DNA of 64,000 nt, from the NCBI GenBank assembly GCA_014621425.1, contig JAANBB010000015.1:124001-188000 (forward strand), given 5' to 3'. Made by a program: the position numbers and the translations under genes. The notes under the pieces are model-generated. The model worked only from the letters and a program-made list of their open reading frames with translations. It had not been told where the DNA came from and did not search any database. Origin of the DNA: Cylindrodendrum hubeiense. Its lineage: Eukaryota; Ascomycota; Sordariomycetes; Hypocreales; Nectriaceae. Shown in pieces: positions 11,918-24,200 of the stretch (positions are counted from its first letter, which is position 1; each line of letters begins with the position of its first letter).

Positions 11918-13038
11918 ATGACATCTCATCCAGAGTTCAACGCCAAAACTACAGGCACGGAGGCTGCTGAGGCATTCGCCAAGGAGATCAAGGGCAAGAA
12001 TGGTTAGTAGCATCATTCACCTTCAGACTGGCACATTCCTGGTAACATTGCCATCTAGTTGTAATCACTGGTGTCAGCCCTTCTGGTATAGGAGCATCCA
12101 CCGCTTTGGCAATCGCTTCCCAAGCACCCGCTACGTTGATCCTTGCATCAAGGACACAGGCGAAACTGAATACCGTGGTTTCTGATATCAGGAAGAAATA
12201 CCCATCTGTCCTGGTCAAACCTGTCGCACTAGACCTATCATCGATCGAGTCGATTAGGAGTGCTGCTGCAGAAATCACCTCAATTATTCACCGGCTGGAT
12301 ATTTTGATCAATAATGCCGGGATTACCCTGCAGACTCGCGATCCTGTCCTCACTCCGGGTGGCATAACAGTCGACCTTCAATTCTTTACAAACCACGTCG
12401 GCCCATTTCTCTTGACAGAACTCCTCCTCCCTACCCTTCTCACCGCCGGATCTAACTCACCAAAGGGAGACTGCCGGATTGTCAACGTCAGTAGCCATGG
12501 ACATCGTCTCTCGCCCATCCGCTTCAGTGACTATGCATTCGAAAGCGATCTATACGATGGGGTGCCCGAGGATGAGCGTCCACCAACAGATCTGCCGCCG
12601 GGCTTCTTACAAATCACAAATGGCTACTATGGATTCATTGGTTACGGCCAAAGTAAGACAGCGAATATTCTGCATGCCTCGGAATTGAGAAGGCGCTTCC
12701 ATAAAAGGGCTACAACTGTGCTTGCGTTGTCGGTTCATCCAGGGACAATTGATACAGGGTTATCTCGCGGATTGGACGAGCAAGGAAGAAGTACACTCAG
12801 CGGTACAGCTCCGGCGGGAATATGGAAGTCGATCGACCAGGGAGCTGCGACCACTATTGTCGCTGCTTTTGATCCGAAATTGGCAGATGATGCGGGTGAT
12901 GTGGTGGATGGGAATTGGTACCTGGCGGATTGTCAATTCGCGAATGAGAAGTTGGCTGCGCATGCGAGAGACCCTAAATGCGCACAGCGACTCTGGGATC
13001 AGACGGAAAAGATGCTAGATATTGTATCCGCGCTATGA
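11918..13038 (+). CDS. Short-chain dehydrogenase/reductase (WWOX/retinol dehydrogenase-like)
   Basis: NAD(P)-dependent oxidoreductase acting on an alcohol or carbonyl. Two exons, 11918-12002 and 12059-13038, with a 56-nt intron, give 354 aa. The short first exon supplies the leader before the nucleotide-binding strand, which spans the splice: NVVITGVSPSGIG, the TGxxxGxG motif. The NNAG motif follows a short helix (LDILINNAG). The catalytic Tyr224 and Lys228 are in GYGQSKTAN, matching YxxxK. The ~350-aa length and the long loop before the catalytic Tyr fit the retinol-dehydrogenase/WWOX-like fungal SDRs. It is placed head-to-head with the FAD monooxygenase, suggesting co-regulation. The substrate is not predictable from sequence. 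Confidence 0.93.
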
Positions 13039-13877
13039 GTTCACGAATTAAAAATATCAACATCCCTTGGCGAAGAGCATGCGCTGAACCCTCGTCTCTC
13101 GGTCTCATAGGTGGCGGATTAATCACCCTGTCTGTTTGTGAATTATGAAATGCATTCAATCTCTAAACCCCGGGGCGCTAGATACGATGAAATAAATTGC
13201 AAGGAACTAGTAAACAACGGGAGTTTTCGGCATCATTCCCAGCCTCAGATTCCAGAAGGCTAGTGGCGGTATGAAATTAACATCACGAGTTCAGGCTACG
13301 GCACATCGGTAGCAGCGATGATGATAGTGGCCGACTCAGTGTGACAAGTCAATTTCATCGCTTCAGTTTGGTGCCCTTGTCACGGACCGTCGTAATGCAG
13401 TACCGGGCCTGAGTCATTGATGTCCTTGTGATCTCTTGACCATGTTGATTTTGCCGAATACCGATCTGCACTTGAACTAATTCCGGCATAGTGCCTTCTT
13501 TGCCAAGAACCAGAATTACCGAGGCCTACTACGCACGGCTGATAACATTTTCGCGCCTCTAATTCGTTAGACCTTTTCTCCGGATCGGTATGTCTTTCAG
13601 CAGCGTCGGATCTATTGACCCTAGCGTTGCTACTCATGCACCCCGCATGTTACATGCCACGTCTACGCTGTCACATCGGCATCCTTTCTCCACTTCCCCA
13701 TGGGGTGTGGCCTTGGCATTTTATGGTCAGGCATCGAATATCACCTTCAATCGACGTAGAATTTGTGGGTATGTAAGGGAGCACCAAGAACCACGGATTT
13801 TCAGACTCGATGCAAATAGAGACGCAGATCTCCTTCCTCAGAAGCTCAGATCTCGACAGCTATCAGCAATCTTCGTC
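13039..13877. other. Intergenic region, 840 bp
   Basis: Spacer between the SDR and the transporter genes, both on the plus strand. The frame of the transporter extends upstream to 13590, but the extension has no membrane-protein character and is taken as leader sequence. No other feature seen. Confidence 0.4.
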
Positions 13878-15720
13878 ATGGCAGAAAGAAAGGAGGACAC
13901 CATTCGTGCCAATTGGCGATGCTTTATCGCCTGTGGTATTATTGTTTTATCGCCGTTCCAGTATGGCCTTGATTTTGGCTTAATCGGCGGTTTGCAAGCC
14001 ATGCCTGGCTTCTTAAAGGTATGTGTTCCAACCGTGGCCTTGATGATACCTAGAATTGGCATCGCTGATAGAAGGTCTTCCGAGATAGATCTACGGCTAT
14101 GAAGCACCAGAGACAGCGATCGGCTGGAATATCTCTACTACTCGCCAGCAGCTCATCTCCTCGTTGATGACTCTCGGCGCATTCATCAGCTCCAGCCTTG
14201 CTGGTTTTGCAGCCACCAAGCTTGGACGGAAATGGTGTCTGTGGCTGGCATGCCTGCTATGTGCAGTAGCCAACATTATCATGATGACCACAACGCACAT
14301 TGGCCCACTCTACGCAGGTCGTCTGCTTATTGGTCTAGCAAATGGCTATTTCATGACATTTTCTCAGCTATACATTCAAGAGACCAGTCCTGCCAAGTAC
14401 CGAGGTTTATTTCTCAGCTTCTTTCAGTTCTGTACTTCATTTGTTAGTTGCATCCACCAAATGTCTACTATTATGCCATTTACTCACTTATCACTCACAG
14501 GGTACACTTATCGGCGCCATCATTGACTGGAAGACTGCCAAGAGACCAGACAAATCCGCCTATCTAATCCCATTGGCCATTATCTACGTTGTTCCCACAA
14601 TCTTGTTCATCTCTTTATTCTTCATACCAGAATCGCCACGATGGCTCATCTTACAGGGCCGGTTCGACGATGCCCACAAGTCCTTGAAGTGGCTGAGACC
14701 TTCTGACGCAGATGTTGACGCTGAACTCTCAGAAATCCGACTTGCGATCGAGAATGAACATGAATCAAGCAAAGGTGTGGGTTATATGGACATGTTCAAC
14801 GATCCCATTGATAGGAGGCGAACCATGCTCTCTGTTGGAGCTGTAGTCTTGCAAGCTGCTTCGGGATCTATGTTCATCATTGGTATGCACCACTTGAGAT
14901 GCGAGATCAGGGACAACTCGGCTAATAAGATTCACAGCGTATAAGGCATATTTCTTCGCTATGGCCGAGGTCGAAGACCCTTTTGCCATGAGTAGCGTCC
15001 TTAGTACTGCCGGATTAGTTGCGATTATGGTCAATGCACTCATTGTGGTCCGCTATGGCAGGCGCCGTGTGCTACTTACGAGTGGTCTTCTTATTTCCGG
15101 CTGCTTCCAGTTGATTATCGCAGTCATCTACGATAAAAACCCGGGCACTGCAGTTACTGGAAAGGTACTTGTCGCACTCTCATGCTTATATATGACCAGC
15201 TACAATGTAAGATCACCAGCCCACTGAAATCCAATCGCAAGGTCGGAACACTAACGTTTTACTAGGGAATGATTGCTTCATACTCTTGGCTGGTTGGTGG
15301 TGAGATTCCATCTCAGCGCCTGCGCAGTCACACATTTGGCCTTGCAGCGGCGGTTGGATTCCTGGGCGCGTGGCTCATCACTTTCACCGCTCCCTATTTT
15401 ATTAACCCGAGCTCCTTGAATTGGGGCCCAAGATATGGTTATATATGGTTTCCATCCTGCATCATCGCTGCGGCATGGGTATACTTCTTCCTGCCAGAAG
15501 TCAAGGGTCGAACGTTGGAGGAAATTGACCAGATGGTAAGCTTGGAATACTCTGTGCCAGTAAATGGAATTATCATCCGGCTAACGTTGTGGGTGTTCAG
15601 TTTAACCAACAGCTTCCGGCACGAAAGTTCCGAACATACCAGTGCGTTCGACAGACGGGGCTTGATGCCAAGGAGAAGTCAAGCATGGAGGCAGTTGTGC
15701 GCGAGGCTGAGAAGGTATAA
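13878..15720 (+). CDS. MFS transporter, sugar porter family
   Basis: Plasma-membrane proton-coupled or facilitative carrier with 12 expected membrane helices. Six exons (13878-14018, 14089-14442, 14501-14882, 14938-15206, 15266-15535, 15601-15720) give 511 aa, the normal size. Family marks: an early F-D-x-G-x-I-G-G-like loop (FQYGLDFGLIGG), the KLGRKW loop-2 motif, the AGRLLIGLANG helix, PESPRWLI before the central loop, VRYGRRRVLL (loop 8), and PEVKGRTLEEID at the C-terminus, which is a sugar-porter hallmark. The start was set at ATG 13878 because MAERKEDTIRANWRCF leads directly into helix 1. As the last gene of the probable cluster it may import the substrate. Quinate, aromatic acid and sugar carriers all share this fold, so the ligand is open. 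Confidence 0.93.
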
Positions 15721-16160
15721 GATCTTTTAGAAGAATTCTACCACCCATTCATATTGTACTTGTGACTTTCGGAATTTGACAACACTATGTATTTAAATCG
15801 GTGTGAAAGATCAGAGTTACCGTACAAGTGCATTTCATTCTGACAATTTCCAGACGGGTATGACTGTGATTTTACAGGAATGGTAATCATCCTATTCAAG
15901 CTAGTGAGAATGGATAGAGGGGGAGATAGATGTGCTGGAGAGCCGCAACTAGAAGTAGGGGGCGCGTGTGATTGGAGAATCCTGTCAACTGAAACCTTGC
16001 GGTAGCTTGGAAAGATGAGTTCTATTACTATCAAAGGTCACTCATGGGCTAAGTTAGGGAACTCATATCGTGGACGTTCATGTGTAGTGTAACGAATTTC
16101 AGTTCTTTTGCAATAGCAAGGCATTTGCTAGACTAAAAGCAAGGAGATGTCAGGACTGAC
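15721..16160. other. Convergent intergenic region, nothing recognised
   Basis: 440 bp between the tails of the transporter and kinase genes. AT-rich, without a convincing reading frame or repeat. Probably holds both 3' untranslated regions. Confidence 0.4.
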
Positions 16161-17450
16161 TTATAGGCCGTAAATGCCCATGAGTTCCTTGAATGCAGGG
16201 TCTTCGAGAAGCTGTCCTGCAGTCAGACGATGCTTGGGCAAGTATGAAAGTCCCCTCCGCAATATAGATAACACAAGCTGTCGCTCTGCCAGACCAGTAT
16301 CAGATCGAATGCGCGGAACCTTAGCTTCAATCGCCAATCTGGGGTCTGGCATTCTTGCAGGATCATACCACGAATCATGACATGGACGACCACTAGCCTC
16401 GTAACAACCCTTCCAGGTTGCTGGAAGGGGGCCCAACGTATCAACCATAAAGGTGACCGTAGTAGAATTCCCCGGAGCGGAGAAAAGGGGACAGCCAAGA
16501 TAAAGCTCCGCAAAGATGCACATATAGCTCCACATGTCTGAGGCAAAACTCGGGTTTGCAGTATGAAATAGCTCCGGGGCACAGTAGATAGGAGGTGATT
16601 GCACCTTTTGCGTCACTGAAGTGCCGGCTTTAATTGCCTGGCCGAAATCCCCGATACAAACCGTATCTCCCACCAGACTGTCATGAGGCGCCATTGGCGT
16701 CACAAGCTCGCCCTGTTTCCATGGCGCGGCGAACGGGGGAAGGTTCAATTTCTTTGGGCGCCCAAGCTGTTTGTACTTTGCAGTTGTTGTGATGCAGTCT
16801 TCTAGGGGACGGAGACTATACATGACATTGGCGGTATTTAGGTCTATAGAATACATGAGGGTTAGCATTTATAATCTATAATTTAAAGGAGAGAGAAGGT
16901 CAGTGCAAGTTAACGCACCCCGATGTATAATTCCGCCATCATGTAGGCTCTTTAAACCTTGTAATAGTTGCTTGGCAGTTGACATACGTGTGTCCACTGA
17001 CTTCTGTTGAGCAAAGTCTCTAAGATTTGGGCCTTTCAAGGGAAAGACGAAAACTCGGTGATCACCATATAGACCTTGAACATAGAACATGTCGTGAAAT
17101 ATCAGAAGGTTCGAAGTGTCCTGTATGGTCTTGATAATCTCGCTCTGTATGCGATATTCCCTATCTCCTGAATCTCCAGGCATAGCAATTTTAAGAGCGA
17201 TATCCCTCTTACCGAGTATATCATATGCCATCCAAACAGTTGCGAAACCGCCGTGGCCCAGCTTGTGCTCAATGCGATACCTCTTAGCAAGGATTTCTCC
17301 AATGCAGATAGGATAGTATACGCCATTTTCATATCCTTCAGGGTCTTCGGCAGACATCTCGACATCGATTTCGTCATCTGAATCCACGAAGTCGCCCTGA
17401 TCCATAATGGCCCCATCAAAATCACCTCGTGAGGCCTCTGCAACCGCCAT
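16161..17450 (-). CDS. SRPK-like serine/threonine protein kinase
   Basis: Two exons, 16919-17450 and 16161-16843, with a 75-nt intron that splits the catalytic-loop aspartate codon, give 404 aa. An acidic N-terminus (residues ~15-45) precedes the kinase domain. The glycine-rich loop LGHGGFATVW, the lysine in DIALKIAMPG, the catalytic loop HRDLNTANV, the DFG in CIGDFGQAI and the APE-like YCAPELF are all present, so it should be active. The ICIGEILAKRYRIEHKLG entry and overall layout resemble the SRPK-like kinases expanded in filamentous fungi. The start at 17448-17450 was preferred; the frame stays open upstream to 17642 but that part lacks kinase character. It adjoins the metabolic cluster but has no evident link to it. 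Confidence 0.9.
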
Positions 17451-18073
17451 ACTTGATATATAGAAGTCGTTGCGAGGGCGCAGGTGGTAGGGATGAATGA
17501 AGAGTTTGCAAATATAATCGTGTGAGCTTGGTTGGGGCCCAATTTTGATGTGAGGGGTATAGAGAATGATGTTAGAAGATGAAGGATGTTGGTTGGGAGC
17601 AATCGTTCTTCTGTTATAGTGGTTGTCTAAATGCATCGCCATATTATTGCATATTACAGAGCATGGTCATGTAAATACAAGAGCGTCCTTGTGCCCGTTT
17701 CTATTAGCCAGCACCATCATAATAAGTCTACCCTACATGGGAAATTTCGGCTAGTGCAACGAAATAAGGCCGTTGCCTGATATAAATGAACAACCTTGTA
17801 TGGCAATAATTCGACGCAAGTGCGACGAGAAAGGCCATGTAGATTTTTCCCTGTTAAACAAAAGGAAAAAGAAGATATAATCAATTCAATAATGTAGCTT
17901 TAGCTGCGACAAGCCGAAAAAATGGATGAATGATCAGATTGCGTCGGTAAAACAAATCGAGGGCGACACCAAGATGCAAAGAAATCGAGGAAATAGTGGA
18001 ATATACAACTCATCGAGCACCAAATATCTCCCCTCTTCTCAGCTACAATGAATATATATCAAGCTCTGACTCC
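17451..18073. other. Intergenic region, 620 bp
   Basis: Upstream region of the kinase gene and downstream region of the Gly/Cys-tailed protein gene. No gene, repeat or RNA was recognised. Confidence 0.4.
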
Positions 18074-21000
18074 TCAGTCTCCTCCGCATCCTCCTCCACA
18101 TCCTCCGCCTCCACAGCCTCCACCTCCACCTCCGCCATCTCCGCCATCTCCGCCGCAGGCCGCACCGCCGCAGGCACTGTTGCCGCATCCAGCTCCGCAG
18201 TTGGCTCCGTCAGCCGTGCCGCACGCCGAATGGCCGTCGGCGTCGTGCCCCGTGTTGCCAGCCTCGAACCCGGCATCCGCCATGGCGTCGCTCTCCATCA
18301 TGTTTACCTCCGCATAATCGCCCACTGTCGCGGGCTGGGAGGTGCCGAACCCCCAGAATCCTTCTCGGCCGCCACGGTTTGCTTCTTCTTCGTCCTCTTG
18401 GTCGAAGTGACCGTTGCCAAGGGACTTCGGCACGTCGCTCAACCTGACCCGGCCATCGCGCAACTCCTCGTACTCCTTGATCTGCTCCTCTCGTGTCCAG
18501 ATAGCCCAGGGGGCTGTGAAATAATGGCTGTACGTGCCGGCCTCGAAGTGGTGGCTAAAGGGTTGAGCGCGGTGGATACCTCCAAGCTTGACTCTTGGGA
18601 GTGACGGGACCAGGCGCCGTAGTTTTGATTTCTTGTGTAGCCATTCCGTGGCCTTGCAGAACGATTCTGTTCGAGCCATGGCCAAAGCACCGCGATATAG
18701 GATGGATGATGCCTCTAGGACTCTGAGTCGGTTCTGCATCCAGGCCTTTGGGGAATCACTCGTCCGACTTGGTGATATCGCCTCATCCGGCGCGTACATG
18801 TGGCGGTTACGTGACAGATGGAGCCCCGTCATTGACCACGAGTCGAAAGGAAACGCCCATATATGTTTAGCCAGGTTACAATCCCCGCATTTTGTTGGGT
18901 ATCGTCCGTATGCCTCAGTGCAATCCCATGGGAACAGATCCTGGTACGGATAGAGTGTGCCGCCAAATGCACCCCAGTCCCACCAATATTCCTGATATGA
19001 GTCGAGGATATCGGCGTCATCATAACGGCCAAAATGAAACCGGAGAAGATACTCCTCGGTTAGTCCGTTAGGGACGTCGTATTTGGATGTGACCTTTCGC
19101 TTGATATAGCCGTCATCCGGACAGACAAAACTCATGACATATAACCGATTATCGTCGATATCCTCAGCGTTATTCCTCCGCCCGTTAACAAGAGGCTCAA
19201 AGAGCTTTAGATCGATGAGTGAGTTGCAGAATGTTTGGCAGTTGTTCTGCATTGCGCTCCAGGTTAGTTTAGTAGACGGGTCTAGGAGTCGGGTTGCAAT
19301 GCTTTGCAAATAGATCCTGGTTCGGCTCCCAATAAGCAGTTTGAGCTTATTCAGGATAGGATCGAGGAGCGAGTTCATATGCCTCTTTTGCTCATGGACA
19401 GGTAGGTCGGAGTCATTAAGGGACTCCTCGCTTGCTGCCAATATGCCTTTGACAATCTCAAGCTCATCATCGGTAGGGAGCACGCCGCTGAAGGGAACAC
19501 CCGCCACCTGTTTCATAATGGCCTTGTATCTCTTGGGTTCGTCGGCATCCCGTCTGCGTGTCCATAAGTTTCGGTCGACACCTCCGACGGCAATGATCCG
19601 GTCTGGTGTATTGTGCAGATAAAATTTCTCATGGAAGATGGGCATCTCTCGAATAGAGATACGAACACCCTTTTTCGTGCTATCGAGGTATTTCATTAGC
19701 CATACATACAAGCCGAGTCGTCATGACAAGGGTTGAACTTACTGAGAGACTCCATTCTCGAAAACTAGTGGCCCAACACGCAGAGCCATGTGGACATTGC
19801 CAAACGGATACTTCTCTGCATACCTGCGGAAAAAGAGTGGGATATCTTGGTCCGCTTCGGCCTCGGTAACAACACTCGTAGTGCTTGACACAGCGGAGCG
19901 ATTGTGCGGATCGTGGATGCTCGTGGTAGTCACCATTTTCATCTTTTTCATTTTCCCACTAGGGAGTCGTGGAATTTCTGGACTTTGATCATCAATCAAG
20001 ACCTTGTTCTTCCGTTGTGCCAGTTTAGAAACCATGGATTGGACTTTGCTCGGTTTCTTCAGGCCTGTCGCTGCCTGAAGGCCGTTGAACTTGCTCATGG
20101 CGACAACCTCGCCGAGTTTGAGCAAGCTGCATCGTATGCTTCCGACGCCGTTGACATCGAGGTGCTGGGCCGTTTTGTCGACAGGTAGGAGGGCCAATGG
20201 ATCTCCGGCCTCGTCAAAGTGAAGTACATCCTTGCAGTGGCAGAGTTTCCTGCTCACGGCTGGTGTTATAGCCTCCGAAATGGCGCAGTGTTTATACGAT
20301 TTGACAAACAGATCTTCGTCTCTGTTGTAATGGTGGTGTCGATAACAATCTTCGCAAATCGTGACGCGTTTACTTTCGCTCCGGGAAACAAACATACTTC
20401 CGCGGATGACATTTTTGCAACCGGGTGACATGCAACTGAGTGGTTCAAATCGCGGCAGCCAAAACTCGTCAAACTTGGAGAGTGCGACTATTTGCTTCAG
20501 AGTTAGCTGCAGTCATGAAAGAGACGTGGAAACTCACGTTGGGGAATGGCTGGCCTCTTCCAAAATTCAACCTCATTTATGGGTGGTCGATGTTCTATTA
20601 ATTTGTCTATATCAAGGAAGCCTGTGATACTGGTCAGCGATAGACTGCTCGCTAGGTCCAATAATGGGTATAAGATGTAACTACCTGCAGCCTGTAAAAG
20701 CATCCAGGCCCGCTTCTGATTCCCCTTCAAAGCGATGGGGTCTGGTTGACGATTTGATTAGCGCTATTTATTATGCTATTGCATAAATTATACCTTTCAT
20801 TGCAGTTCTAACGCCCGCTTTGATTTTGGAGCTGGCGTACTCTGCCTTGCGATCTTGGATGACCTCTTGGATTGCTTGCCGGTAGTTTTTGTTTTCTTGG
20901 AAGGATTCCTCGGATTCCTTTCTTTGCCCTGCAATAATATTAACTCAAATTCGATTGAAGCCAGTTGCGCAATGCATGATGCAGATTGATTGGAAGACGC

Positions 21001-21309
21001 ACCATGCCGAATAGCGAATACTCGGGATTCTTGGCAAACCTGGTCGAGGAACGTGTCGAACCCATGAATATGGTCATTGTCCTCGTCCTCATCGTCGACG
21101 GTGACGCCTTCAGCCTCCAGCTTTTTCCAAGAACTCAAGGTCTGCAAAATGTTCTCGAGTTCGACTTTCACGCCTTCCCAGTAAAACTTTTCGATCTCCT
21201 TGAGCAAATAATTCTTTCCGGGTCCAATTGGTGACCATGTTATGTCGGGTGCAGCGGTAATATGTGACTCAAAGGCCGAAGTGGAGGCGAAAGCCTTTAA
21301 TCGCGACAT
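18074..21309 (-). CDS. Large uncharacterised protein: Zn-type cysteines, LRAT/papain-like His-Cys motifs, Gly/Cys tail
   Basis: Six exons (21003-21309, 20794-20928, 20685-20741, 20538-20621, 19743-20487, 18074-19679) total 2934 nt, 977 aa; all phases close. I do not recognise the full-length family. Visible parts are: an N-terminal helical region; a cysteine cluster at ~213-242 (C-x4-C, then C-x2-C in TICEDCYRHHHY); a lysine-rich linker; VHMALRVGPLVFENG with His427; and MQNNCQTFC with Cys590 and Cys594. The HxALxVG...NCxxF pair resembles the catalytic His and Cys of LRAT-like/NlpC-P60-type papain-fold hydrolases (inference; spacing 163 residues). The last ~50 residues are almost pure Gly with regular Cys. 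It lies next to a Cys-rich membrane protein and a GRDP-like gene. The far C-terminal stop follows CGGD directly. Confidence 0.8.
18077..18190. repeat. GGN-type microsatellite encoding the Gly/Cys tail
   Basis: On the plus strand a run of CCTCC, CCACCTCC and CCGCCAT units; on the coding (minus) strand it gives GGA, GGC and TGT codons for the Gly/Cys tail. Such tracts slip easily, so length may vary between strains. Confidence 0.7.
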
Positions 21310-21704
21310 GGTTGGTTCTAGTACCGTCGCGAAGTAGGTATGGATAATGCTACTCCTGCTGGCGTAATTAATTATAAGCTGCGAGGTCGAGAACGGAGAT
21401 GTGTAGGCCTCATGTAAACAGTGGGAATGACGAGCGAGTCGTGGAGGGTGTACTTTGTACAGTTTGCTTAGGCTGATAGCTGCTGCGCCTCGATAATGGA
21501 TGGGTGCATGACATGGGTCATCGGAGGGGTCCGCACCGCCATGACAGTAGCCTCTTTGAGCTTCGCGTACATGTCAGGCAGAATCACCGAGTCCTGAAAT
21601 TTGTGAAAATCATGTCCGATCTTTTATTGCCGTGATAAAGCCAAAATACAGTCTACACAGCTGGGTATCTAAGTCTGAAGGGTTTTATTGAATGCTTATT
21701 GTGT
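21310..21704. other. Intergenic region, nothing recognised
   Basis: About 395 bp between two minus-strand genes; it should hold the promoter of the 977-aa protein gene. No specific element assigned. Confidence 0.4.
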
Positions 21705-23249
21705 CTAATGTTTTATTGCCCAGGCCGGATGCAGATGTGACCGGCACTCAACCTTGCACTCATAACAAATCCACCACCGTGGTCCCGACGATGGTAATGA
21801 GCCTTGACAAAACTCGCACAGAAGGGGAAGCTGTGCTAGTCGCTGGATTTCAACTCTGTCCTGGCCCTCGATAATATCGATTCTCTCTGCTTCTGATCGA
21901 GCGGCGCAGATTAGACAAACTGTGACGGCTTGTGAAGCTCCTCCGGTCCCCATCTCAACATCGGCCTGTGGAAAGGAACCGATGTGTTTTTTGTGTTCAG
22001 CCAGTCTCTGGCCATATTTGTATCTATTGCCGCAGTAATTTGTATAGAAGCATTTTGAGCAACAGGGACGACATCCTGTGAGGTGTTGGTGTGCATCTGA
22101 CTTTGAGATGGGCATTTTAACAGTGCAGTTCTGAATCAGTAAATATTAGCATGAGCGCATACGGTAAATGGGACCTCGAAGTGTTACCTTGCATGCCTGG
22201 ATCTGACAAACTCTGCATTGCGATTTGGGCGTGCCATCGCAAGCATATTCTCGCCGTACGTCCAGCTGACTCGCCCCATCTCCATGGCCCTTTGAGAGTT
22301 TTGCCATGGCCTTTTTGGCGTAGCTTTGTTTTGTCACATTTTGGGAAATGTCCATAATCTCCTCGCAGTGAAGAACCGTTATTTCGGCGTCATCCGCCGT
22401 TTTCTCGCTGACTGACGTGGAGCGGAGAATGGAGTTTCTCAATTTTGTTGATGCAATCACCTTGGAGGCATATCGGCCGATGAATCTCACTGCCGCCAGA
22501 ATCGGATTGACGACTCTAGCAACAGGCTGATATAAAATCTCGTTAAGGGGGTGACATTGACGGCCCCTTGAATCAGTAGCAAAGCTGAATACTAGACTGG
22601 CAACTCCGCAGATGAAATAAAGAGTGCTAAATAGTTATGGAGGTTAGATGTGGCCTTTTGTTTTGACTGGTGTTGAAAGACTTACATCAAGGCAATCGTC
22701 AATGACCAGCTTTGGACCATGGACCGGCAAATTGCCCCAGGTGAGCCGAATTTGCTGTACACATTGGGCTCCGTGACGACGAATGCAGCGGAAGCATCGG
22801 CGACGACAAAGAAGTTTCGCCCATCGGTTCCGTTCCTCCAGTCACTAGCGCCGCCACAGGCCGAGTAAGTCGTGGGTAAGAACTGGACCTGCTGAAGGGC
22901 GATGAAGAGGAGCAAACCAGCCAGACCCAGATCGATGAGCCCGACGAGAAAGAGAATGGCACCACTGCAAAAGAAGGTGCCGGCGAACATGAGCATGTTC
23001 CAGGCAAAGATTGCCCAAGTCTAGAAGATAGTCAGACACGAACTTTACGGAAATATCGTCGAGCTCAGGGGCATTTACCACTTTCCCAGCTGCCCCCAAG
23101 CCGTGTAAAAAAGTGTGACCGTGTGTGATGACATCGTATATGTCGTCGAGGTGCTTGGCGCGATTGTATAAACTCGTGGACCAACTGGCGGCCATAAAGG
23201 CCGGGACGTGGCAGATGAAGCGGACTGGGGAGGAAAGAACACCAGCCAT
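21705..23249 (-). CDS. Multi-pass membrane protein with Cys-rich, ZZ/RING-like C-terminus
   Basis: Four exons (23079-23249, 22686-23020, 22188-22626, 21705-22130) give 456 aa with clean phases. Residues ~58-105 hold two hydrophobic helices (from TWAIFAWNMLMFAG to GLLLFIALQQV), and another strongly hydrophobic stretch (SLTIALITLYFICGVASLVF) spans the exon 2/3 junction. The C-terminal third is rich in paired cysteines: CRVCQIQAC, CRPCCSKC, VCLIC, LCEFC and WICYECKVEC followed by HLHPAW. The last block resembles a ZZ or RING-like zinc fold (inference). It is divergent from the GRDP-like gene across 950 bp and sits beside the 977-aa protein gene. I do not recognise an experimentally known family. 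A membrane-anchored zinc-binding adaptor or ligase-like protein is conceivable but unproven. Confidence 0.8.
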
Positions 23250-24200
23250 AGTTGCTGATGCTTTGCTGCTTGGGACCCTTTGGTGCGTGGTTATATGAGC
23301 ATGGGCGCTGAAATAACACAACTATAATAGAGCTCTGTGCAAGTTCAACTTGTGGACGACCGACGCGTTGTGTTGTGCGTGGTGAAGCAGCTGGATGAGC
23401 CGGGAGATTGAGACTGCGATAGAGATGGACATAGGGATGGCGATGGAGGCGGAGACTAGCCCGGGAGGGACGACGAGCCTGTGAGGGAAGCCTAGCTGAA
23501 ACGTGCCGTCGCGGAGCAGCCACACTAAAGCAAGGCTGACAGTCAGTGTGATGCACGGAGGCGTCAAGTAGGGAAAAGCGTGAGAGTAAGAGCGATTGCA
23601 GAAGCCGGAGAGACATAGAAACACGCCTTGACGCGAGGCTGAAGGTAGGGGACCAGCAGTTTGGCACGCCAGGAAGCCTCGCAAAGTGTACGCACCTATC
23701 ACCACCGCAGCCGGGCGTCGTATCCACACGGCCAACGTGGCGCGTCGCCGGCCTCAGAGTGGTTCCAGCCAAGCGACAGTGGCAGTGCATGCAGCTACGC
23801 AGTCGTAGTGCATTCAATAGCTCGACAGCCTTATCAAGGCCCTGGCAAGTCGGCCTCAGCTGCGGCTGAATCCCAGGGAATCAAGGAAGAGCCCACTGAA
23901 GAGCCCACTGCGACGGCCTGTGCCCCTGTAACGTGTGCGTGCGTGTGTGCCTGGGGAAAATTACACTTGGTCATTCCTCGCTGTACTCGCTACGGCGTAG
24001 CCGGCGATGCCTCTGGTGACTCTAAACAGGTCGCGTCGCTGGCAGAGTTCGAATTGCGCCATATTTGTCTAGAGTCCGCCTGATCAAGCTCACTGCGTCG
24101 TTTCTTTGGCCTTTCAACGCGCTGTAATTGCAGGCCGACACATCAACTTCGATTCAATAGTCGCCCTTTATTGTCAACTGTCTCATAGCCAGCCCAAGAA
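23250..24200. promoter_or_regulatory. Divergent promoter region: membrane protein / GRDP-like gene
   Basis: A 950-bp spacer between divergent starts. Long open stretches on both strands here look like composition effects; none shows a domain or sensible splice structure. Confidence 0.4.

Noticed and set aside
13590..13877. N-terminal extension of the MFS transporter
   Set aside because: The frame is open but has no membrane or conserved character; the start at 13878 leads directly into the usual first helix.
17996..18604. Plus-strand Ser/Ala/Thr-rich reading frame
   Set aside because: It is the complement of the Gly/Cys tail and C-terminus of the minus-strand 977-aa gene; its composition follows from the GGN repeat.
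23065..24083. Long open frames on both strands between the membrane protein and GRDP-like genes
   Set aside because: They overlap the first exon or the divergent promoter and show repetitive Arg/Ser-rich composition typical of shadow frames.
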